Positions 6,593 through 10,126 of a stretch of 10,126 nt of DNA are shown here, piece after piece (the first letter of the stretch is position 1; the number at the start of each line of letters is the position of its first letter). The notes beneath the pieces are model-generated. The model ran no database searches, was not told where the DNA came from, and saw only the letters and a list, made by a program, of their open reading frames with translations. The position numbers and the translations under genes are program-made. This DNA comes from an uncultured Bacteroidales bacterium (GTDB lineage Bacteria > Bacteroidota > Bacteroidia > Bacteroidales > F082). The DNA lies in assembly GCA_946410535.1 (NCBI GenBank), contig CAMKAR010000052.1, forward strand, positions 1 to 10,126, written 5' to 3'.

Positions 6593-6620
6593 CAAAATTA
6601 TCGTCCGGCAGGTTTCCCAA
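6593..6620 (-). promoter_or_regulatory. Candidate promoter for the GxxExxY gene
   Basis: The minus strand has TAATTTTG (6600-6593), an exact TAnnTTTG match, 24 bp before the ATG at 6568. A TTG (6620-6618) lies 17 bp upstream, slightly closer than the usual -33 spacing. It sits just inside the right-hand repeat, so the cassette may carry its own promoter. Confidence 0.35.
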
Positions 6621-6648
6621 GATTCCCATAATTCTGCGTGAGAAAAAA
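6621..6648 (-). repeat. Right border repeat of the GxxExxY cassette
   Basis: This 28-nt segment contains ATTCTGCGTGAGAAAAA, the reverse complement of 6079-6095. It is also a near-identical direct copy of 6145-6170. It touches the HMG-CoA reductase TAG stop (6649-6651). Confidence 0.8.
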
Positions 6649-7974
6649 CTATTTTCTGAGCGAGTCTAAAAACTGTTCCACTGCCGCAAACGAAACCGTC
6701 TTGTCCTTGAAGTATTCCCGCGCTTTCTTTTTATCCTCGTCCGAAGCATTGAGTTGGTTGAGGATATTGTTCAAATGCATCTTCATGTGGCCGGCCTGGA
6801 TGCCTTTGGTGGTCAGCGAGCGCACGGCGCTGAAGTTGTTGGCCAAACCCATTGTGGCAGCCACCATCATCAGCTCGGGGGCTGTCGGATTGCCTAACAA
6901 TTCAAGGGTCTTCTTGGCCAAGGGGTGCAGGCTGGTCAGGCCGCCAACGGTGCCCAAGGCCATCGGCACTTCCAGCTCGAAATGGAAGATGCCGTTCTCA
7001 ATCGTGACCGAGGAAAGGCTCTCGTAGCGTCCGTTGCGCGAGGCGAAGGTGTGGCCTGCGGCTTCCACGGCGCGGAAGTCGTTGCCCGTGGCTAAAACCA
7101 CCGCATCGATGCCGTTGTAGATGCCTTTGTTGTGCGTAGTGGCGCGGTCCACGTCGATGTGGGCTATGTCGACGGCTTTCTTGAATTTCTTGGCGTATTC
7201 GGCTCCCGAAAGATGCTCGTCGATGCCATCCAATTGTTCCACAGGACATTCCACCCACACCTTCACGCGACAGTCGGGCGTGTTGTTCGACAGGATGGTC
7301 ATGATGATTTCCACCTTACGGAGCGCTTCGGGTAGGTCGTTTTGCTCGGCGAAGAAGTCTTGCAGGCTGTGGCCAAACTGCTCTAACACGGAGTTGATGA
7401 AGTTGGCACCCATCGCGTCGCCCGTGTTGAACTCCGTGCGAATTTGGTAATAGTCAGGGATTTGGTCGCTGTAGTCGATGAGTTGCATCCGCAAAATGCC
7501 ACCGCCGCGTTTGCGCATTTTTTCGGTCATCGCATCGGTGTCAGCCAGGAGGCGTTTCTCGATTTCGGGAAACAGTGCAAAGAGCTTTTCCTTTGGCCCG
7601 CTCCAGCCGAAATGCACCTGCCCGACCTTGCGCACGTCGATGACTTCGGCATGGAAGCCGCCGCGCTCGCCCCAGAACTTGGCCGCCGCCGAGGCTGCGG
7701 CGACGACCGAGCTTTCTTCGATGACCATCGGGACGATGTAGTCCTTTCCGTTGATGGTCACATTGGGCGAAATGCCGTAAGGAATGAAGAAATTGGTGAT
7801 GGTGTTCTCGCTGAACTCGTCGAAAAGCTGCTGCTGCTTCGAGTCGGAGTGCCAATAGCTCTTCAGCAGGCTGATGACCTCTCCTGGGTTTTCGAAGTAG
7901 TTGGCAATGAGCTTCAGCTTCTCTTCCTTGAGAAGTTTCGAAAAGCCTTTCTTTATGCGTTCGCGAGTGGCCAT
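6649..7974 (-). CDS. mvaA: Hydroxymethylglutaryl-CoA reductase, class II
   Basis: A 441-aa enzyme that interconverts HMG-CoA and mevalonate, the committed step of the mevalonate route. The catalytic set of the family is visible: Glu86/87 in VIEESSVVAAAS, Lys283 in THNKGIYNGI, Asp299 in ATGNDFRA and His396 in AGHMKMH. DAMGAN (186-191) is the class II nucleotide-binding motif, and ALGTVGGLTSLHP is also typical. Length and motifs fit the class II type, first described as degradative; here the neighbouring GHMP kinase argues for a biosynthetic role. Class II enzymes often use NADH, but cofactor preference cannot be read. The ATG at 7974 gives MATRERIKKGF and lies 7 bp after the DUF4468 stop. An upstream TTG (8001) would overlap that gene and is less likely. 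The stop touches the border repeat of the GxxExxY cassette. Confidence 0.93.
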   Translation of the reverse strand: MATRERIKKGFSKLLKEEKLKLIANYFENPGEVISLLKSYWHSDSKQQQLFDEFSENTITNFFIPYGISPNVTINGKDYIVPMVIEESSVVAAASAAAKFWGERGGFHAEVIDVRKVGQVHFGWSGPKEKLFALFPEIEKRLLADTDAMTEKMRKRGGGILRMQLIDYSDQIPDYYQIRTEFNTGDAMGANFINSVLEQFGHSLQDFFAEQNDLPEALRKVEIIMTILSNNTPDCRVKVWVECPVEQLDGIDEHLSGAEYAKKFKKAVDIAHIDVDRATTHNKGIYNGIDAVVLATGNDFRAVEAAGHTFASRNGRYESLSSVTIENGIFHFELEVPMALGTVGGLTSLHPLAKKTLELLGNPTAPELMMVAATMGLANNFSAVRSLTTKGIQAGHMKMHLNNILNQLNASDEDKKKAREYFKDKTVSFAAVEQFLDSLRK

Positions 7975-7981
7975 GTTGGGT

Positions 7982-8506
7982 TTACCATTCTTCCTCTTCA
8001 ATCACTTTTTCGGGCACGAGGCTTTCCTCAAACTTCTGTCCCCAGTCCTCTGCAAAAGCACTGATTTGTTCGAGGTAGCTGTCCCAGACGGGCTGATACA
8101 AAGGATCTTCCTTGTTCATCCATTCTTCGCAAGGGTGGTTCGATTGGGTCTTTTGCATGAAGTCGGTGAGCGTGTAGCGCACACGGCCTTCGCGCACCTC
8201 GATGGTGAAGTAGTAGGTGATCCATGTCCATTTCGACTTTACGGCTTCGCCATTGTCGAGCTGGAACTGGTGCTTGCCTTTAATCGTACGTCCGTCATTT
8301 TGTTGGATGATGGTCGAAGGGCTCTTGTAGTAGGAGTTGATGAAGTTGCTGTAGATGCGGTTAAACACTTCATCTTGTGAGCCTTCAACGGGAATAACCT
8401 TGCGGAAACAGATTTTCTCGGTCTTCGGGTCGATGGGGAGGTTGGATTGGGCAAAAGTGACGGTCGCAAACAAAATGGCGACAAATAACAATGCTACTTT
8501 TTTCAT
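7982..8506 (-). CDS. Secreted DUF4468 domain protein
   Basis: A 174-aa protein with a clear signal peptide, MKKVALLFVAILFATVTFAQ, probably cleaved before Gln20. The mature part reads RKVIPVEGSQDEVFNRIYSNFINSYY, then a strand-rich section (GKHQFQL, KWTWITYYFTIEVREGRVRYTLTDF) and an acidic tail EKVIEEEEW. The order fits DUF4468, a Bacteroidota family with a TBP-like fold. I base this on pattern memory; no function is known for it. The stop is 7 bp before the HMG-CoA reductase ATG, so the two genes are probably cotranscribed and perhaps translationally coupled, although one product is periplasmic and the other cytosolic. Confidence 0.75.
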   Translation of the reverse strand: MKKVALLFVAILFATVTFAQSNLPIDPKTEKICFRKVIPVEGSQDEVFNRIYSNFINSYYKSPSTIIQQNDGRTIKGKHQFQLDNGEAVKSKWTWITYYFTIEVREGRVRYTLTDFMQKTQSNHPCEEWMNKEDPLYQPVWDSYLEQISAFAEDWGQKFEESLVPEKVIEEEEW

Positions 8507-8522
8507 TGGTTCAAATTTTTGA

Positions 8523-8530
8523 CAAAATTA
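8523..8530 (-). promoter_or_regulatory. Candidate -7 box before DUF4468 and HMG-CoA reductase
   Basis: TAATTTTG on the minus strand fits TAnnTTTG, 16 bp before the DUF4468 ATG, which would leave a very short leader. No convincing -33 TTG is seen. It is the only such box before this two-gene unit. Confidence 0.3.
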
Positions 8531-8548
8531 GTAATAATTCGGTTTGAT

Positions 8549-8576
8549 TTTGCATACGTCCGGCATTTCATGCAAA
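8549..8576. repeat. Small inverted repeat between GIN and DUF4468 genes
   Basis: TTTGCAT (8549-8555) and ATGCAAA (8570-8576) form a 7-bp stem with a 14-nt loop, just after the GIN gene. It lacks a U-run on the minus strand, so a terminator role is weak. Confidence 0.4.
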
Positions 8577-8589
8577 TTTCAGGCCAAAA

Positions 8590-9423
8590 TCAAAACGGGA
8601 TGAGTTGTGAGTCATCCGAACAGTCGACGTTCGTCTGTGGATGGCCTTTGTAATATAGGGTCGAGGCTTCTTTCAGCGTTCCGTCCATGAAATCAGCGAC
8701 TTGCACGGTGGCTTCTGAAGCACTGTTGAGTTCGACGTGCATGGTGCCGACGCGGGTCTCAACCATATTTAAGATGCTGGCATCATGTAACTTGATATTG
8801 GCTGTGGCGGTTTCACCGCATTTGTTCACGAAACGCGAAGCACTCTTCAATTCAATGTCGAATTGCTCCGCAGATTGGATCTCGCCGTTGAATTGCGAGG
8901 CGTCGTCCAACTCGGCATTGCAGGCGGTTCCAACGAATTGGAAACCCGTCATCAGCGAGGCGTCTTCCATCTTGATCATGCAACTTTCTCCGCTGAAAAC
9001 GAGGCCGTTGCATTTCGATGCATCGCTTAGCTCGACTTCGATGCGTTGTCCGGCAAAGTCGCCACGGCATTGCACTTGGACGGCATCGTTGAGGTCGAGT
9101 TTTTCGAGCTGCGAGGTGTGGACGGTGGCGCGAAACTCCGAATTAATGACAGGATAGACATTGGTCGTGAATCCTATTTCGAGCTTGTTGCTTTCCATCT
9201 TGGCCTTCACATAAGGTTCTAAATAGGCGGAATACGCTAATTCCACGTATGTAACGCTGTCTGAAACGATGGTTATCGGCCAGGCATCGCTGACTTCAAT
9301 CTGTCGGATGTCGCTGTTTTCCAAAACGGTCTTCTGTATCAGAGTCATGTCGGCCTCTTTCTTGCACGAAGTGGCGAAAAGTGCCGCCACGCAAAGGAGG
9401 ATAATGGGTTTATATACTTTCAT
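8590..9423 (-). CDS. GIN-domain (DUF2807) lipoprotein
   Basis: A 277-aa protein beginning MKVYKPIILLCVAALFATSC; Cys20 fits a lipobox, so it is probably lipid-anchored. The body is a series of short strands sharing an xLxxAS phrase: ELSDASKCNG, KMEDASLMTG, ELDDASQFNG, ELKSASRF, KLHDASIL, ELNSASEA and TLKEASTL. This is the right-handed beta-helix pattern of the head GIN domain of Bacteroidota. It ends YYKGHPQTNV..SDDSQLIPF, close to the usual GIN ending. The family is exported and has been called a putative adhesin, but no activity is established. The frame is open up to 9531; the extra codons run through hairpin-rich DNA, so the ATG at 9423 with its signal peptide is chosen. It stands alone, 83 bp before DUF4468. 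Confidence 0.85.
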   Translation of the reverse strand: MKVYKPIILLCVAALFATSCKKEADMTLIQKTVLENSDIRQIEVSDAWPITIVSDSVTYVELAYSAYLEPYVKAKMESNKLEIGFTTNVYPVINSEFRATVHTSQLEKLDLNDAVQVQCRGDFAGQRIEVELSDASKCNGLVFSGESCMIKMEDASLMTGFQFVGTACNAELDDASQFNGEIQSAEQFDIELKSASRFVNKCGETATANIKLHDASILNMVETRVGTMHVELNSASEATVQVADFMDGTLKEASTLYYKGHPQTNVDCSDDSQLIPF

Positions 9424-9435
9424 AGTTTCTTTTTT

Positions 9436-9463
9436 ATCACATTTATCACAAAACCAGCAAAAC
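9436..9463 (-). repeat. GTTTTG array at 9-bp period, before the GIN gene
   Basis: On the minus strand GTTTTG occurs at 9463-9458 and 9454-9449, then two TGTGATAAA-like units follow, all at 9-bp period. Similar arrays lie at 9545-9572 (plus strand) and 10084-10107 (minus strand). Confidence 0.6.
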
Positions 9464-9472
9464 TCTATCGGA

Positions 9473-9533
9473 GGTTGTGGAAAGCATGACAACCGGCTGC
9501 TTTCCGGCGGCAATCGGTTGCATGCCGCCAACC
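9473..9533. other. Hairpin cluster, possible structured RNA or palindromic repeat
   Basis: Several stems lie in 61 bp: GGTTGT/ACAACC (9473-9478, 9489-9494) and GGCGGCA/TGCCGCC (9506-9512, 9523-9529), each with a 10-nt loop. Competing with these are GGAAAGC/GCTTTCC (9479-9485, 9499-9505) and GGTTG/CAACC (9516-9520, 9529-9533). The competing pairings resemble a switch or attenuator, but no known riboswitch class is recognised. The cluster is flanked by oppositely oriented GTTTTG arrays. Confidence 0.5.
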
Positions 9534-9544
9534 TTGCAAATGAG

Positions 9545-9572
9545 GTTTTGCGTGTTTTGTATGTTTTGTGAC
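9545..9572 (+). repeat. GTTTTG array, three copies at 9-bp period, after rlmH
   Basis: GTTTTG lies at 9545-9550, 9554-9559 and 9563-9568, followed by TGAC. It is oriented opposite to the arrays at 9436-9463 and 10084-10107, so it makes an inverted pair with each. It lies 26 bp after the rlmH stop. Confidence 0.65.
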
Positions 9573-9602
9573 ATAATAACGACGTTAGGGTTGAATTATT
9601 AT
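9573..9602. terminator. AT-rich stem at the end of rlmH (weak terminator candidate)
   Basis: ATAATAA (9573-9579) and TTATTAT (9596-9602) form a perfect 7-bp stem with a 16-nt loop, overlapping the rlmH stop codon. It is all A-T and no T-run follows, so a terminator function is doubtful. Confidence 0.25.
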
Positions 9603-10072
9603 TGATGATGATAAGGTTCGCCCTTCAAAATGGTGAAGGCGCGATAAAGTTGCTCGACGAAGATGAGCCGCACCATCTGGTGGCTGAAGGTCATGGGCGA
9701 GAGCGACAGCTTGGCATTGGCGCGGTCGTAAACCTCTTGCGCGAAGCCGTAAGGCCCTCCGATGACGAAAACGATGCGTTTGGCCCCCGAAGTTGTCAGT
9801 TTCTCTATGTTTTCGGCAAAGCCAACCGAAGTGAACTGCTTGCCGTTTTCATCTAAAAGGATGACTTGGTCGCCAGGCTGTAGTTGTTGCAAAAGCAGGA
9901 AACTTTCAGCTTTCTTTTGTTGTTCTTCGCTGAGGGTCTTGCGGTTGCGCGGGTCGGGGAGTTCCTTCATCTCAAACGAGACATAATGCCCGATGCGGCC
10001 CACGTATTTCTTGATGCCGGTGATGAGGTAGTCCTCGTCGGTTTTCCCTATGACCAAAAGTAGTATCTTCAT
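9599..10072 (-). CDS. rlmH: 23S rRNA (pseudouridine1915-N3)-methyltransferase RlmH
   Basis: A 157-aa SPOUT-fold methyltransferase. The family methylates N3 of pseudouridine 1915 in helix 69 of 23S rRNA in the assembled 70S ribosome, with S-adenosylmethionine as donor. Visible signs are MKILLLVIGKT at the start, LLDENGKQFTS in the middle, FVIGGPYGF as the SAM-binding knot loop, and the ending LSLSPMTFSHQMVRLIFVEQLYRAF....GEPYHHQ. The length matches the usual 155-157 aa. The ATG at 10072 is preferred; a GTG at 10084 would add only MTKK and overlaps the GTTTTG array. No assignment conflict is seen. Confidence 0.96.
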   Translation of the reverse strand: MKILLLVIGKTDEDYLITGIKKYVGRIGHYVSFEMKELPDPRNRKTLSEEQQKKAESFLLLQQLQPGDQVILLDENGKQFTSVGFAENIEKLTTSGAKRIVFVIGGPYGFAQEVYDRANAKLSLSPMTFSHQMVRLIFVEQLYRAFTILKGEPYHHQ

Positions 10073-10083
10073 TTTTTTCGTCA

Positions 10084-10109
10084 CAAAACCGACAAAACTG
10101 TCAAAACTA
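10084..10109 (-). promoter_or_regulatory. rlmH -7 box merged with a GTTTTG array
   Basis: The minus strand reads TAGTTTTG (10109-10102), an exact TAnnTTTG match, followed at 9-bp period by two more GTTTTG copies (10098-10093 and 10089-10084). The box lies 29 bp before the ATG. The -33 region is outside the window. Confidence 0.4.
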
Positions 10110-10126
10110 TTAAGATGGGTAGTGAA

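Larger units (their letters stand above)
6031..6648. mobile_element. Candidate repeat-bordered cassette carrying GxxExxY
   Basis: The GxxExxY gene is bracketed by inverted repeats. TTTTTCTCACGCAGAAT (6079-6095) is the exact reverse complement of 6631-6647, and the outer unit at 6031-6045 matches 6631-6645. A direct repeat beginning GATTCCCATA also flanks the gene, at 6145-6170 and 6621-6648, differing by one substitution and a 2-nt gap. The right copy ends one base before the HMG-CoA reductase stop codon, and the left edge is 15 bp from the kinase start. No transposase is present and I see no clear target-site duplication. Mobility is therefore an inference, perhaps of MITE type. Confidence 0.45.

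Noticed and set aside
6569..6595. Earlier start of GxxExxY at 6595
   Set aside because: The added residues MYIFINQHT are AT-rich leader and this start lies on the candidate -7 box; the ATG at 6568 gives the usual family length.
6031..6648. CRISPR array
   Set aside because: The repeats are in mixed orientation, unevenly spaced and surround a gene. There is no series of equal repeats with unique spacers and no cas gene.
7444..8064. Long plus-strand open frame (206 aa) opposite HMG-CoA reductase and DUF4468
   Set aside because: It lies antisense to genes with clear catalytic motifs and signal peptide, has no recognisable domain, and its composition is that of a reverse-frame shadow.
6602..8565. 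CGTCCGGCA found at 6602-6610 and 8557-8565, each upstream of a minus-strand gene
   Set aside because: Nine bases only, at different distances from the -7 boxes (1 and 26 bp); chance cannot be excluded.
8549..8576. Rho-independent terminator after the GIN gene
   Set aside because: The 7-bp stem is AT-rich, has a 14-nt loop and is not followed by a T-run on the coding strand; it is listed only as an inverted repeat.
9424..9531. N-terminal extension of the GIN lipoprotein (36 extra residues, Cys-rich)
   Set aside because: It is translation of hairpin and 9-bp repeat DNA. A proper lipoprotein signal starts at the ATG at 9423.

Overview
The window reads as chromosomal DNA of a Bacteroidota bacterium, most likely an uncultured Bacteroidales. 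Supporting signs are a type IX secretion (T9SS) C-terminal sorting domain, several Bacteroidota-type lipoprotein signals, GIN (DUF2807) and DUF4468 proteins, a GYDIA-family GHMP kinase, a GxxExxY protein, and promoter -7 boxes of the Bacteroides type TAnnTTTG. Every gene I can support lies on the minus strand, so transcription runs from high to low coordinates. The plus-strand open frames are shadows.

In transcription order: rlmH (10072-9599, a 23S rRNA methyltransferase); a 175-bp intergenic region rich in hairpins; a GIN-domain lipoprotein (9423-8590); a secreted DUF4468 protein (8506-7982) only 7 bp before class II HMG-CoA reductase (7974-6649); a GxxExxY nuclease-like gene (6568-6182) inside a repeat-bordered cassette; the GYDIA GHMP kinase (6016-5012); a small antitoxin and PIN toxin pair (4979-4330); a membrane-spanning TPR regulator with a C-terminal LuxR-like HTH (4312-2822); a lipoprotein of unknown function (2668-1925); a secreted beta-propeller protein with a T9SS tail (1788-127); and the first 31 codons of another lipoprotein (93-1).

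The metabolic core is the pair HMG-CoA reductase and GHMP kinase, which together suggest isoprenoid synthesis by the mevalonate route. This pair is separated by the most unusual stretch of the window, 6031-6648. There a PD-(D/E)XK-type gene is bracketed by perfect 15-17 bp inverted repeats (TTTCTCACGCAGAAT family), near-identical 26/28-nt direct repeats, a 50-nt tandem duplication and a 91-nt imperfect palindrome. The neighbouring kinase gene carries two further palindromic repeats that are translated in frame (5878-5905 and 5472-5509), so this locus has apparently collected several kinds of dispersed repeat without losing its reading frames.

The rest is envelope and regulatory equipment: lipoproteins, a secreted propeller and a transmembrane transcription regulator that may share a transcript with a toxin-antitoxin pair. 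Three arrays of GTTTTG at 9-bp period lie around rlmH, and four TATAGTT motifs fill the 153-bp gap before the 247-aa lipoprotein. All functional statements rest on reading motifs by eye; no database search was run.
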